Counted from the stretch's first letter, positions 20,032 to 31,490 are shown. The stretch: 64,000 nucleotides of DNA from Chondrus crispus (GCF_000350225.1 NW_005179025.1:7764-71763); one strand, 5' to 3'. Made by a program: numbers and translations. Notes: generated by a model from the letters alone, not told the origin.

Positions 20032-22984
20032 TGCAGGAGGCATCGGAGATCCAGGCGATGGCCTTTTTATTGTCCAGCTGGTCTAGCTCGGGGTCGCGAG
20101 CTGCGCTCCAGGCCGCGGAGTCGGGGTATTTGCGAGCTTGGGTGGGGTTTAAGGGCGCCGGGGTGAAGCTGGTGACTTTTGTGGGGGTAGGGTGGGGCGT
20201 GAAAGTCTTGAATACGGCGGAGGTGGTGTAGGTGGGGTCCGTCCCTCGGTGGTACTGCTTGAAGTCCAATGCGCGGATGCGGTGGCAGACGTTGTTCTGG
20301 GTGTTGAGGGCCATGATTATTTTAGTGTCTAGCGCGTAGAGGTAGCGCTCGGGGTGCGATCGTGAGTCCAACTTCTTCGTTGCTGTCTTGTCGGTGAGGG
20401 TTGGGACCGTGCCGAGTTGGCCGAAGACGGGGAGCTTGCTCAGATGCGGGAGTTCGCCATACCAAAGTGTATGGGGAGGGCGCCTGGTGCCGAGTGCACG
20501 GTGATATTAATATCAATACAATTGTATTTAAAAGCCGCGTCTCGCACCACATCTTCCCAATGCGAGAGCGGGAGTCGGCTGTGGTGTAACGACGCACGTG
20601 CGGCAGCGAGGAGCGTCCCGTTGATTCGTTCAGCGATGCTGTTTTGTTGCGGAGTATGGGGCAGTGAGGAGTCGTGGGACAGATCATGGGCGAGGTAGAC
20701 TTGGCGGGCTTGTTTGGATAAGTATTCTCCCGCGTTGTCGGTGCGGAAGATATGGGGGGGGGTAGCCGGGTAATTTCGTGATGAGGGCGATGATGCGATC
20801 CAGCCGATGCGAGAGCAGTTTTCGGCTGGGGAGGAAGTCCAGTATGACATACCGAGATGCCGTGTCGATGATTAGGAGGACGTAGGGGTTTCCTTGTCTA
20901 GATGTGGGCGCAACGGGGCCGCAGATGTCGCTGCTGAGTACGCTGGCGACGAGGTAGTGGTGGGGGGCGGCCAGGCGGAAAGGTCGGGGTTTCTGTTTGC
21001 CATGCGCGCAGGAGGAGCAGGTGAGCGGGTGGGGGCGGTCGGCGAGGCTGTGAGGGAGGTGGGGGATAAGTTGGAGTTGTGCCATTCGTTGGAGGGTCCG
21101 GGTTTGGGCGTGGTTGAAGACCATGTGGTAGTGATGGTGCTCGAGGTCCTGCTGTGTGGGTGGTAGGGGGGGTAGGGTCCCGATAGGGTTGTGTAAGCTG
21201 TGTAGGATTGGTCGCACAAGTTGGGGCGGGACTTGGAGGGTCGGGATTGGTGTGCGTTTAAGCGGTTTCCGGCGGCGTGGCTGAGGTTGGGGGGGAGCAG
21301 CTTGATCTGTACGGGATGCGGGGAGGGCCGGTTGTGGTTCAGATGGGCGTGCGGGTACAGTTTGGTGATCGCCGACGGTCCGAGCGGAGCGAGCTTGTGC
21401 GGTTTTGGATGGACGGTCGAGAATGTAAAGGCCTCCTTTGAAGGTGGCGGTTCCAACGATGGGGTTTACTGAGGGCTGTTTCGTGTTGACGATGTATGCG
21501 TTCTGTGCTGTAAATGCAACCATTCCGGCAGTGCGTGCGAGGTCGTGCACTGATACCAAGTTGTGGGTGACGGATGGGTTTGAAAGCGCGGGGAGGGCGA
21601 GTTTAACCTTCCGGTTGGTCACCAGCTGCAACGTTCCATGATGCGTGGAGGATGATTTGGAGTCAGTAGCGGTTTGGGGGGGGATGGGTGTCGTGAGAGG
21701 CAGCATGTTTGCGGTAGGTCGGTAGACGTGTGTGGGGTGGGCACCAGAATCAAGAATAAACGTACTGTCGTTGTCGGCGGAGGCGGAATCGTCGTCGTCG
21801 GCTATGAGCTGTTGTTCGAGGGCTTCAAGGGCTGTGTTGGCCTGCATAGCGCGGCAAAGAGGAGCCCGACCGGACGACCTACGTTTGGTGCTGGAGCCCG
21901 ACGGCTGCTGCGGGGTGGCGTAGGGGGCCTGTGGCCATTGCCCGTACGCTGGATAAGAGGCGGGGTAGGGTGGGGCTGCCGGTCCCGGGTAGGGGTAGCC
22001 AGGCGGCTGATAGCTGGCAGGTATTTGGTACGGGGCGACGGGCGCTTGGTACGGGAATTGCGGAGGGGGGTAGTAGCGGCCGCGGTGTCCTCCTCTGTGG
22101 CCTCGACCGCGACCTCCACGGCCTTGCCCGCGTGGCTTGGTCTGTGTGAGGCCCTGGGGAGTGGAGTAATCCTCGTCTTTTGAGGAGATTTTGTGACGAG
22201 CTTCAATGGCCTCGAGACGACGTTCAATTTGGGCGACGGAAGGTGGAATGTTGTCGTTTTCGATCCACTGGGTAGGAAGGTGCTTGAAGCGGCTGTGCAC
22301 GGACAAGCCCTCGGCAATAAACTTGACGGTGGTAGCCTCATCGTTGATTTCCGGGTATTGTGCGTTCTTCATTTTGTTGCGGAGGGTGCGGTGTTGGGTG
22401 ATGTATTCGCTGACGGAGATCTCGTGAGTGAGTCTGATGGCTTCCGCTTGTTGGCGGAGGATGTGGTGGTCCATTATCGTCGATGAGGAGGATATGGTCT
22501 TAATGGACGCAACGAGGTCGTACGGGGAGAGTCTGTGTTGATTTGGAGTTTGGCGGAGATTGTTGAAGGGAGACTCTTCATGATTGCTAGGCGGACGAGG
22601 CCCCTTTGTTGACGGTAGGCGGCGTAATCGTCGGAGGAAGGGTCTGGAGGGGTGTAAGTGGCGGAGAGGAAGTCCGGGAAGGCGTGGACGTCGATGAAGT
22701 CGGTTAAGGACATCAGCCAGATGTGGAGATTGGCACCGTTCGTGCTGAGGTCTGGAATGGAGTGTTCGGTGGCGTGTTGTTCAGGCAGAGTTGCCATGTG
22801 GTTCGCGGAGGTTGGATCTCGACGCGTGGGGGCCTGAGCGGAGTGGGGTTCTCGACGCACCGGTGTAGAGTGGCCGTTGTACTCGAGGTGGCTGGGCGCG
22901 CGCCGATTTCGGGTGCTGCGCCGGGGGGTTGGGAAAGGGGTTCAATATTGATCGTGGCGGAGTGCGCGGGGTAGGACCATAACC

Positions 22985-23102
22985 TGATACGCAGAGACGA
23001 TAGTCCGTTTACTGCTAGTCGCGAGACCTGACGATGTGCACATAAGGTGCACGGCGGCGGTGCTCTACACGTAGGCTTACTTGTGCTATGTGTACCGTAT
23101 CA
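22985..23102 (-). repeat. 5' LTR of the copia element
   Basis: 118 bp, about 96% identical to the other LTR. Just inside, in element orientation, lies a TGGTCCTACCCCGCG stretch about five bases from the LTR that could be the primer-binding site. I could not assign a tRNA. Confidence 0.93.
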
Positions 23103-23107
23103 GGGGT

Positions 23108-23554
23108 GTCCGGTCGTGGTCGTCAACTGCAGCACAGCGGTGTGCATCTACATCGGCATGGCTCGACGTGTACAGGTGTACACGTGGCAAGAGTTGCGAC
23201 ATCCCTGAAAGGGGTGCACTTTTGGCCATGTGCACTATTGCAAAGCGAACTATTGAGGAGACCCCCTGTAAATGCTCCTCGTTCTACGTGTACACGTGTG
23301 GGATCTGGAACGTGGCAGTGACTGTTTGCCATCGCGAAATCTGGATTACAGTAGACGGAGGGAGCAGCTAACGGCATCCTCGGTCCGGGTACAGTAACAT
23401 AAATCGCCCCCGCAGCCGCCGGGTACCCTTCAGGGTACTTCGCTGTACGTCTGTAACTGAGACAAAGGTCTAGTGTACACTGTGCACATCCCTCTCCACC
23501 TGTCTCCTGGCCAGGGGGCACTCCCTTTTACCACAGAATCCAACCAAGTTTCAA
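23108..23554. other. Spacer between copia and pogo-like elements
   Basis: No gene. It contains ACACGTGT/GTACAC repeats (23165-23190, 23285-23300), a motif enriched across this window. Confidence 0.5.
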
Positions 23555-23556
23555 TA

Positions 23557-25937
23557 AAGGGGGGGGGGGGGGGGGCGCTCACCATTTCGGACAAATGTCA
23601 CAAGAATAAAAAAACTTCCAGTTGTCAAACAAAGGTGCTTTTTTCGCCAGCTCGGGGCTGGCACTGTTACTGAAACCTACCCAGAAGCGATATAATTGCA
23701 CGGATGCAGTGCACAGCTAGCAAAGATCTACGTGGCGTTCCCCAACTGAGACAATTCAGTCTCAAAACGGCTGGAAAGATCGGACATTCACGGCGCACTC
23801 ATTGAAAATCATTTATTTTCTGACAGATATTTTTGACTGCCACGTCACATCAGATATGGCAGACCGGTAAACAACGCGCAGCGAGACTCATTCGTAACTC
23901 TTTCTTCATCAACGTTTTGCGTCGTGCTTCAGCTCGCCTGACTCTCATCGAACGTGCCGGCTGCTTCAGCTGAGCGACAGTAACGCCTGCAAGCGCAGCG
24001 CGCTTCTCCCATCGATAACGATGAAATATTTCAGCATCTGCCTGTTGCTTCCTCTCTCGTATCGCTGCCCTGCCCTCTTTCTCCGCAGCTTTAACTTGCT
24101 CAGAAAGTTTTCTGGATTTCTCAGCCTTGAACTTATTGCACGCCAGTTCAAGAGCACGCACAGAAGTTAGCACAGCACCCTTGGTAGTGTCTATAATTCT
24201 AGAATCGGCCAATATGGCCTCATCCCCTCATACAGTACGCCTAAGTTGTTCCCTCTTCTCTTCCAATAATGATTCCAATTCTTCAACCGACATGATGCGT
24301 TCCGGCTCTTGAGCACTTCGAGGGCGGGGAACAGAAACCAGCTGGCTAGCGTCAAACGGCCATAGACCTGCACGACGAAAACCAATTTTGATATTATGTG
24401 CTGTACACGCTTTTGTGTACGCAAAGCTAAAATGCTGGCGAATGTGTATGTGTCCCAATCGTTAGACTTCGTGCCTGGCACAGACAAGTTCACAGCCTCG
24501 TTCATGGCATTTTTAAACAGCGAGAACACCGTCACATCTAGGGGCTGGGTTTTGCCTGATGTATGGGCCGGAAGTGCGTAAACTACGACATTGTTTGTAC
24601 TCAGCACTTCTACAGTAGCCAGTGACATATGGGATCGATAACCGTCTAGAAGAAGAAGTACCTTACGGTTATTTGTAGTAAGGTCTGAAATGTGGGGAAC
24701 AAAGTGTGTTGCCCACAAAAAAAAGTTTTTGCTGTCAACGGCGCCGCCTTCTTCCTGCATTGAAAAAATAGCGCCCCTAGGCAAAACATCTGAAAAAGTT
24801 GGCACCACCCTTTTTCCATTTCTCTCCAAAACCCGATGCGGGACGCGGACTCCCTCGAACACAAACAGCGGAGAGGCAGTTTTCCTTGCGGCTCTGATAG
24901 ACGGTAGCATAATTACACGGTGCGTATTAAATAAGTTACCATTTTTCGCATCTGCAGTGCTGCCGCGTGTCACATAGGCACGACTACTCCCGTTGCCATT
25001 TTCGTCTGGGTTAGGAGTCACCCTTATTTCGTCACAGTTCCATATTCTCGAAGCATCAATATCATTCTCGAAAATGATTTTCTCGATTGTGCTAAAGTGG
25101 GTCGTTAATCCATCAGCGTTGCATGCTTGAAATCTGACTCCCTCTTGGCGTTATGGCTTCACAAACTTGATCTTGTGACTGTGACGGCGCCCAAAATTGC
25201 GCAGATACCTGTCCCCGGGCTTTTTGTTCTTAAATTTTAAGATGCGGCGACGAACTGGCGACTTGCGAAATACTACGATCGAAATGGCCTCTTTAAAGAG
25301 AGGGCGACGCAGACGGAGCCCACGTTCAGCATATTGAATTAGAATCGTTACAGCAATCTCTTCTTCAATAGTAGTAAGGCTGTCTAGTCGAAATCGAACA
25401 GTGCGTGCTCGTTGCCCAGCTGCGAGATGTGACAAAATACGGCTGGAGAGAGTGGAGCAGGGTATTTTCGTTACTGCAGAGGCAAATCGATATGTTTCGC
25501 CGTCTTGAACGAGTTGGATTGCCTGTTGGATTTTTTCTCACGAGACTTTGTCGGTGCCATCTTTGTGTTGCGGAATGAGAATGCCTGCGGTTTGTGTACG
25601 ACGGAGTCAGGGCGATGGAATCGATAGCAGTGTTTCGGACACGATGCTTTAGAGCGGTCATTTTTTGGGGGGGCTGGTCGTGTTGGGAGGCGGTTTTTGT
25701 TTCAAAAGTGCCGCCCTTTTTACCATCGAAGACCGTGTATACGTGTATCTCTCGTGCGGCTATCCATTGCGTTGATTAGTTTTTAGTTTTATCCACGGCG
25801 TTGGGCGCTGTTTGCAGGTTTGAAGTGTCTATTCCAAGAAACACACCACTATGGCCCAATAGATTAAAAAAATTCCAAATAATTTGCATGTCCGAACTTC
25901 ATGACCGTGTCCGAAAGTTTGAGCACCCCCCCCCCTT
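23557..25937 (-). mobile_element. pogo/Tigger-like DNA transposon with poly-G termini (2381 bp)
   Basis: Inverted ends: AAGGGGG(G)n then GCTCA and, a few bases in, TTTCGGACA. The left copy has a longer G run (about 17) than the right (about 10). TA flanks both ends (23555-23556, 25938-25939), as expected for Tc1/mariner-pogo elements. The interior encodes one decayed DDE_1 transposase on the minus strand. Confidence 0.88.
23850..25561 (-). pseudogene. pogo/Tigger-type transposase, decayed
   Basis: Starts at MAPTKSREKK (25561). A frameshift in an A-run at about 25530-25535 leads to a psq-type HTH (AIQLVQDGETYRFASAV..IPCSTLSSRI) and a CENP-B-like second HTH. An in-frame TAA at 25152-25154 precedes the catalytic half: first Asp in IWNCDEI, second in VLLLLDGYRSHMS, third in the QPLDVTVFSLFK block. 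Two further frameshifts near 24450 and 24210 lead to a coiled, basic C-terminal tail ending near 23850. The motif order is that of the DDE_1/pogo family. At least three frameshifts and one stop mean it is inactive. Confidence 0.88.
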
Positions 25938-26247
25938 TACTTGGTTGACACTTTAAACAGGCGTTTTGGCGCGATTACCCTTCGAAGGGTACCGTGGGTA
26001 CAGTATATTGCTGTGCTTCGCCTTTCGGCCCCGCCATCACTCTCGTTTCCTCGCTGGTACCCTTCGCCGCCGATCCCTCGCGGGACTTTCATCATCTTCT
26101 TTCATTTGAGCAACACACACACGCGTGTCTTTATTTCGTTGATGGGTCCCACACAAAGCTCGTGTACACGTGTGCAAGATGGAACGTGCCACCTGGTCAT
26201 TGGACCAGCGCGACGCGCGCAAAGGACCTCAGGTTCGTTGCACCGTG

Positions 26248-27242
26248 CTAGAGCACTTTCTTGACTTGCTCCAGCACCAGGAACATCGCGACCGTGTGAC
26301 CTGCGCAAACACAAAGAAACACCAAAGTCAGCAACTGCCTCTCCATCTCCGCGCCGCGAAAAAAAAGTTTGCACCCCACTTACCTGCGCACCGCGAAAAG
26401 TACGGCAAGAACCCTCTCCACAGGGACACGACCCCCTCCTCCCTGGCCACCACCGCCATCGTCTGCCCCAAGCTTCTGTACTTCCTCCCGCCGCCCTCCA
26501 TCCCCCGCTGGTTCTGCATCCTCGTCTTGGCCGAGTCGATCGGCAGCGTCGCCAGCGAGTACATAAACCCGCTCGTCGTCGACGCCGCCACATGCAACCC
26601 CACCCCCTCCCGCATCCACCCGCTCCCCATGTAAAACTCCTTTGCCTGGTCGTACGTCCCCAGCTGCACGCAGTTCGCCACCATGCTCCGCACAATCGTC
26701 GGGCTCGCCCCAGCCCACAATCCCAGAACCCCTTCCTCGCGCGCAATCCTAAACAGCGCGTCGGCAATATGTTTGTACCCCCTCCGCTGCGCCACCGGCG
26801 CCGCCCCGTCCGAGTACATCCGCACCATAGCCACCTCGACGGGCGTGGAAATCGCGCTGGCGATACCGCCCGCCGCCGTCCCCACCGCGAACTTTGTCCC
26901 CATGGACACCGTTCCATCCTCGTCCGCCGCCCTCTCGCGCAGCGTCGCGTACAGCCCGAGCCGCATCGTCGTATACGTCACCTGCCGTGTTAGCGCCGCC
27001 GAAAGCCCCGAGTACATCGCAGACACGCCCTCCTTCTGAGATATCGTCTGCACCGCGTGCACCACCCCGCGGTACGGAGTGCCGCGCCCGTCGCTGGAGA
27101 GCTGCATCCGCACCTTCACCACGTCCGCTGGGTGGATCACTAGCCACGATAGCACCCCGGCGAGCCCGCCTCGGATGAACGGGAGCGCGCCATGCGAGGC
27201 CGCTGCCGGCTTAGCGCTCGGAGCGGCGGGGGCGGTAGACAT
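26248..27242 (-). CDS. Mitochondrial 2-oxoglutarate/malate-type carrier (SLC25), two exons
   Basis: Exons 27242-26384 and 26300-26248. The 83-nt GT..AG intron splits a Gly codon, giving 303 aa. Three mitochondrial-carrier repeats are visible with their P-x-[D/E]-x-x-[K/R] signatures: HPADVVKVRMQ (about 37), TPVEVAMVRM (about 136), LPIDSAKTRMQ (about 234). Exon 2 supplies the last helix (HTVAMFLVLEQVKKVL), so PYFSRCAG..HTVAMF matches the oxoglutarate/malate carrier subgroup (SLC25A11, plant DTC). It exchanges dicarboxylates across the inner membrane. The subgroup call rests on these motifs and on overall similarity by eye. Reading past the exon-1 donor gives a false C terminus (KWGANFFF). Confidence 0.9.
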
Positions 27243-27991
27243 GGTGCTGACGCGCCTTGGAGGGAAGGAGAGCGGTGGGGAGGCCGAAAAGGAGGAGGAT
27301 GGTTGTAGCGTTGTGCGTCGTTCGGGCGGTTACACGCGAGAATGTATGCGGCGACATGCGACGGGGCGTGCCCATCGACATGAGAGTGTGAAGGGAGAGA
27401 GGACGAAGTTGGCGCTCTCAGAGCGTCTCAGAGCGTCTCAGAGCTCAGACGTGATCCCACGGTCGTGGAATTGGCGACGTGTCATTGGCGATTTATGATA
27501 AATTATTCTATTTGTGGCGGTTCCGCTGCTTTCGCCTCTGGCCCAGTTGCCACCCGCCTCTTGTTCACGTTTACACGTCTGTCTTGATCGGCGCGTCTTG
27601 TCGACATCCTCGCCTCGCACCATCCCGCCGCTGCTGGAACGCATTCCCCTTACAAGAAAAAGATACTTCTGCGACTTGTTAGCATTACGGCACAGTGGAA
27701 GGTCGTCGCCCGAGAGACTGAAAGAAAAAAACGACAAACCTTGTTCTCCTATCCAAACCTGCCGCCATTAGCAACACACTAAGCGTCTTCCGATGGAAGC
27801 ATCTGCGGTGCATCTGCGGTGCATCATCATTTCTCTCGGCTAGCGTTCAAAAACTGTGCGCACCCCCATGCTACAGGATAGCAATCCCGTCACGCTTCAT
27901 CCTCTCCCGATCATACAGTATTGGACACCATTTCAGAATCTTGCACCGGTACCGCCACAATCCCCCCAGCATCTCATATGCGCCCTCTCCA
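27243..27991. other. Intergenic region, no gene seen
   Basis: Upstream of the carrier. It contains short direct repeats (CAGAGCGTCT units at 27418-27445; GCATCTGCGGT at 27798-27820). No coding support. Confidence 0.5.
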
Positions 27992-28779
27992 TTACACGGC
28001 CGTGCACCTCTCCGTAGGCCCCCCATACACGTAGATGTTCAACCAGTTCTTGCCATTACTCGTGTCTCTGTCGACCCGCAGTGCTTGGTCCAGCCAAACG
28101 ACGTGGAAATAGCCTTTCCCGACAGCAAATGGGAAATCCACATCCAGATTGTACCTTACTTTTGGACTCTGATCTTCACGCGTCCCCCTCGCCATGCTAA
28201 TGCTATCCATAGCACTCTGCCCTACCATGACCTTGGTCCTTTTGAATTGAAAATCGCATCGCCGCTCTTCCTCGCTAGCGACATAGTCGACGCCGACGCT
28301 CAGAACGGCCGGCACAGTCTTGCTTGTCTCACCACGATCAAACTCGACCACGTTCTGCAATCACACGAAAAGTCAGTAATCGCACGCCACTTCTGGTCAA
28401 CCTTGACTCTCATCAAGCTCTGACAACCTACCTGCAGTGTGCCATCTCCGCGAAACAGCTGATACACTTGCCCCGTCGATAAGAACGGCAATGCTTGATT
28501 CGTCATCAACTGCAGAAGCGGCCCCTCTGTCGAGTAGCGTAGATTCCAACGGCCCTCCAAGCGCTCTTCCCATCCGGCTGTGAGGCTTGGGTCAAGGTCA
28601 TTCGCCAGCAGGCTGGAAGAGCTGTCGCTGCCGCGCGAGCTCAACAGCGCGCTCAGAGCGTCTTCTATGTCATCAACAGCCGATTGGTTCTTTCCGCCAA
28701 GCCGTCCAAAGCTATCCACCAGGTCCAGCAGTTGCTTTCGAAGTTCTTGTGGGCCGGCGGCGCATGCCTTTATTCCCAC
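27992..28779 (-). CDS. PAP/fibrillin (plastid lipid-associated) protein, two or more exons
   Basis: Plastid lipid-associated protein, usually on thylakoids or plastoglobules. Exon 28779-28432 joins exon 28354-27992 across a 77-nt GT..AG intron in phase 0 (GDGTLQ to NVVEF). Family features: the N-terminal helix ELRKQLLDLVDSFGR, LEGRWNLRYSTEGPLLQL, and VYQLFRGDGTLQNVVEFDRG; the C-terminal half is a lipocalin-like barrel ending in WLNIYVYG. The 5' end is unresolved. 28779 is a GTG, not ATG. The same frame stays open upstream to about 28929 without any ATG (..RVCSPTRARRVYHSVGIKACAAG, transit-peptide-like). A further 5' exon is therefore likely. A short ORF from ATG 28894 overlaps in another frame. 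Confidence 0.8.
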
Positions 28780-28929
28780 AGAATGATAAACGCGGCGGGC
28801 CCGGGTTGGAGAACAAACCCTCTGACTCCTGGGGGCTTTTCCCGAGTGATTCTCGACGAGGCACCGTGAAGCAAACCCTACATCTACGAAGCAATACGTG
28901 TCTAAGTGACGCTGCCCTTCATCGATTTG

Positions 28930-29302
28930 TCATAGAAAATACAGTGTCAGTGCTTCGAGACTGGCATTAGGTTCACGAATAAGAGTGCATCAGGTTGCTT
29001 AGAGGATGCGCGCAAAAGTGGACGCGGACCAGAACTCACTTCTTCTGTTTGAATACATCAAATTTCCAGAGAGCATCCAAAACTTTGGTTGTGGAAAGTC
29101 ATAGAACAATCGTGCACATAGCATGAGAGATTTGCCCTGTGAGTCATGGCCCGTCTCTCATAACGAGTGGACGAGAGCGTGTGCTTTTACGTTTTTGGGG
29201 GCGACATTTTTCGCTCTGGTTTTTATTTGAAACTGAGCACATCTCTCATCTCGCACCATCTCAGTCTATCGCCAGCGCGGGCCGAGGCATCTTAGCCAGG
29301 GC
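28930..29302. other. Upstream region of the fibrillin gene
   Basis: May contain the missing first exon of the fibrillin on the minus strand. I could not identify it with confidence. Confidence 0.35.
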
Positions 29303-29304
29303 TA

Positions 29305-29754
29305 GTGTCTAGACGACAAGCAATTTGACCTCATATGAGGCCAGCTTTTTTTTTGCAAAAATATATAAATTAAATCGAAACTTTAAAACATTCAATTTGG
29401 ACACCATTTCTTTAACGTATATGCGCTCGGCAATAACATCTTGCAAAACATTGGGATGGCGGTTGTCAATGCACAGAGAGACTAAGAATCTAATGAGTTG
29501 ACTTTTTAAACAGGCGTTTTGGTTTCGAAGATATCAACATAAAACGTTTTGAGGTTGGTCAAAAAAGGCTCCTTTTTGGGCATTTTAAAAATGGCTGGAG
29601 AAGACATGCAGATCTCACCAAACTCCACCCTTCCACAACGCAGAAGTCAACTGCCGTGTCGAGAGTATCTTTTTTCCAGCTTGTTGAGCTAGCACAAGTC
29701 GAGAAAAATAAGTTGAAAAGTGACCTCATATGAGGTCATTTGTCACCTAGACAC
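29305..29754. mobile_element. MITE with CCTCATATGAGG palindromes, intact copy (450 bp)
   Basis: Ends GTGTCTAG..CTAGACAC as inverted repeats, flanked by TA (29303-29304, 29755-29756). A 12-16-bp palindrome around CCTCATATGAGG lies just inside each end (about 29328-29341, 29722-29737). The AT-rich interior has no ORF. A second copy is split at 31493-37923. Confidence 0.85.
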
Positions 29755-29756
29755 TA

Positions 29757-30539
29757 GCAATTTAGCTTCTCTCAAATCCTTTTTTCACAATAAAGCTGTG
29801 CTGCACGATGATTCAAGGGATGTTCTTGACTCATCCACGAGGCTACTGAATTGTGCTAGGCTACAAATCATCGCAGCACGGCTCAAGTAATAATGTTCAA
29901 CGTGGAGTCAATATCCCAAGGTTAGAGCAATACCTTTTTGTTTGGCTGATTGCGCCGGAGAGCAGCACAAGGAACCCCACTGTAGATTTTTTGTCGGCAT
30001 CTAATGCCGTCGACCCTGTACATCCACTCACTTCCGTACACTACTGACCTTGAAGAGAGAAAATATGAAGGTTGGCCCGACAACTGGCTCCCAACTCACC
30101 TTTGCCGTGCACTGCGCAGATGTCTGCTACACAGTTTCTAAGATGAGATCTGCGTTTAGGAAGAGATGTCGCGGTTACTAGCCTCAAAATGTATGTTCTA
30201 TCATCATTTCCACCATCTTCATCAACACTATGAGGAGAAAATCGTACATTGGTTTCTGTGCAATTTTCGCACCTGTTTGATGCGTGTGCAATGCCCCCGC
30301 GCAACTTCAGAAAGATAATGATGTCCAAAAAAAAAAAAAAACTCTCACACCCTGCCCGAAGTGAAATTCCATGGTGCATCATCTCCTAAAATATGTTATT
30401 CAAGGATCTCTTTTTCACTCATCGAGCTCTTTTTTTTTCTCCATTTCAGCTAGGGATTGATCTCGTTTACCTACTACCCTAGCTTGGGCACCACCACTGT
30501 GGTTTAGTGCGGTTTTTGACAAACCTTCTATTCGCCAGA
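29757..30539. other. Intergenic region upstream of the MIF gene
   Basis: No gene recognised on either strand. It contains several T and A runs. It presumably includes the MIF promoter. Confidence 0.45.
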
Positions 30540-31142
30540 ATGCCCACTCTAGTGATTAAAACTAATGTCAGCACACTCGGCGGAGACGCGGAAGACGAGA
30601 TTATGCGAGAGTGCTCCGCGGCTGTCAGCAAACTTCTGGGCAAGGCAGAAAAATGGGTCATGGTCTCGTTTGAGACATCTAAAATGATATTCGGGGGTTC
30701 CGCCGAACCCTGTGCATACGTGGTATGTACGGTATCTACTCTACGCATCGACATCGAATGATTCCCGCACGGGCCATGAAGAAATGAATTCTAACAAAAA
30801 GATCCGCATTGTGTCATATTGCCGGCGAAGTACTTGGCAAGCCTGGGTGCGCTGGGTCCCGACGTTAACCCTGGAATTGTCGAGGCAATTTGCGACGTTC
30901 TGGTACGTGTCAGATGAGTGAAGCAACGAGCCGCCGTTGGCGACTTATCGAGCGATGACTGCGGCTAGCCACGACTTTGGAAGCTAAATAGTTCTGACAA
31001 GTCAGTCCTTCCTACGCGCCATTGTGTTACGACTGAAAATGGACAGGACGCTAAAGCGGGGATCTCGCCGGAGCGTGTCTACATGCATTTTTGCGACGCG
31101 GCGCGAAGTGACTTTGGATGGAACGGGAAGACGTTCGGATGA
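30540..31142 (+). CDS. MIF/D-dopachrome tautomerase homologue, three exons
   Basis: Small tautomerase-superfamily protein of 116 aa, assembled from exons 30540-30722, 30831-30902 and 31047-31142 (introns 108 and 144 nt, GT..AG, all phase 0). No single open frame shows it. Diagnostic features: the N-terminal catalytic Pro after Met (MPTLVIKTNV), WVMVSFETSKMIFGGSAEPCAYV in exon 1, a SLGALGPDVNPGIVEAI helix in exon 2, and the family C terminus GISPERVYMHFCDAA..FGWNGKTFG in exon 3. The protein length matches MIF (about 115 aa). It would form a trimer with keto-enol tautomerase activity; the physiological role in algae is not established. An upstream in-frame ATG at 30507 would bury the catalytic Pro, so 30540 is preferred. 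Confidence 0.92.
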
Positions 31143-31490
31143 TAGCAAAACTTCCGTTTTGGGCGACGAGGCAGTGCAAACCACTGTAGATTCCAGGATT
31201 TCCTCATCTGCAATGCGTGTACTGCAGGTAGCGCGGGCCTTGCCGAGAATGACGTGGACTGTAGGGAACGTCAAAAAAAAAGGTCCTTCCCATTTAGATC
31301 TGAAGTAAACTGCTGAGGCCGTCACTGTGGTGCGGCCCCGACTTTTTTCTTTTGAGGTATGGAAGTCCCATCAGGTGCCAAACAAGGGGCAGCAGAAACT
31401 GTGAGGTTTACATGCCAGCGGATTGCAGCTTGTTTCGGGGCAACGGGATTGTCTGCGCACGTGGGCTTTGCGCGAGTGCTGTGGAATTTC
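31143..31490. other. 3' flank of the MIF gene up to the transposon nest
   Basis: No gene seen. It ends at the TA (31491-31492) flanking the split MITE. Confidence 0.5.

Larger units (their letters stand above)
17205..22797 (-). pseudogene. copia gag-pol polyprotein, decayed
   Basis: Gag starts near 22797 (MATLPEQHATEHSIP). A frameshift near 22490 leads into the long frame to 20684, with gag C-terminal region, a basic Arg/Gly-rich stretch, protease motif FILDSGAHPTHV, and integrase start (LSSDICGPVAP). A homopolymer frameshift near 20755-20763 precedes the rest of integrase (FRTDNAGEY, TPQQNSIAERINGTLL). RT begins before the first solo LTR (ARDPELDQLDNKKAIAWI) and continues at LDIEGAYLHKRF. 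Another frameshift near 18316 falls exactly at the catalytic xMDD motif (MDDFAVAAS). RNase H follows (YSDADHAGDAKDRKS, STCEAEYIA), with one more frameshift near 17480 before the end (SLEHAPSANMLADPFTKPL). At least four frameshifts and two insertions make it inactive. Confidence 0.93.
17113..23102 (-). mobile_element. Ty1/copia LTR retrotransposon with 118-bp LTRs
   Basis: Bounded by near-identical 118-bp LTRs (17113-17230 and 22985-23102; about five differences) that begin TGATAC and end GTATCA, and by a perfect 5-bp target duplication GGGGT (17108-17112, 23103-23107). Genes run on the minus strand in copia order: gag, protease, integrase, reverse transcriptase, RNase H. Two solo LTRs of other elements are inserted in the RT region. 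With those removed, about 4.7 kb of element remains. It is decayed by frameshifts and non-autonomous now. Confidence 0.95.
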
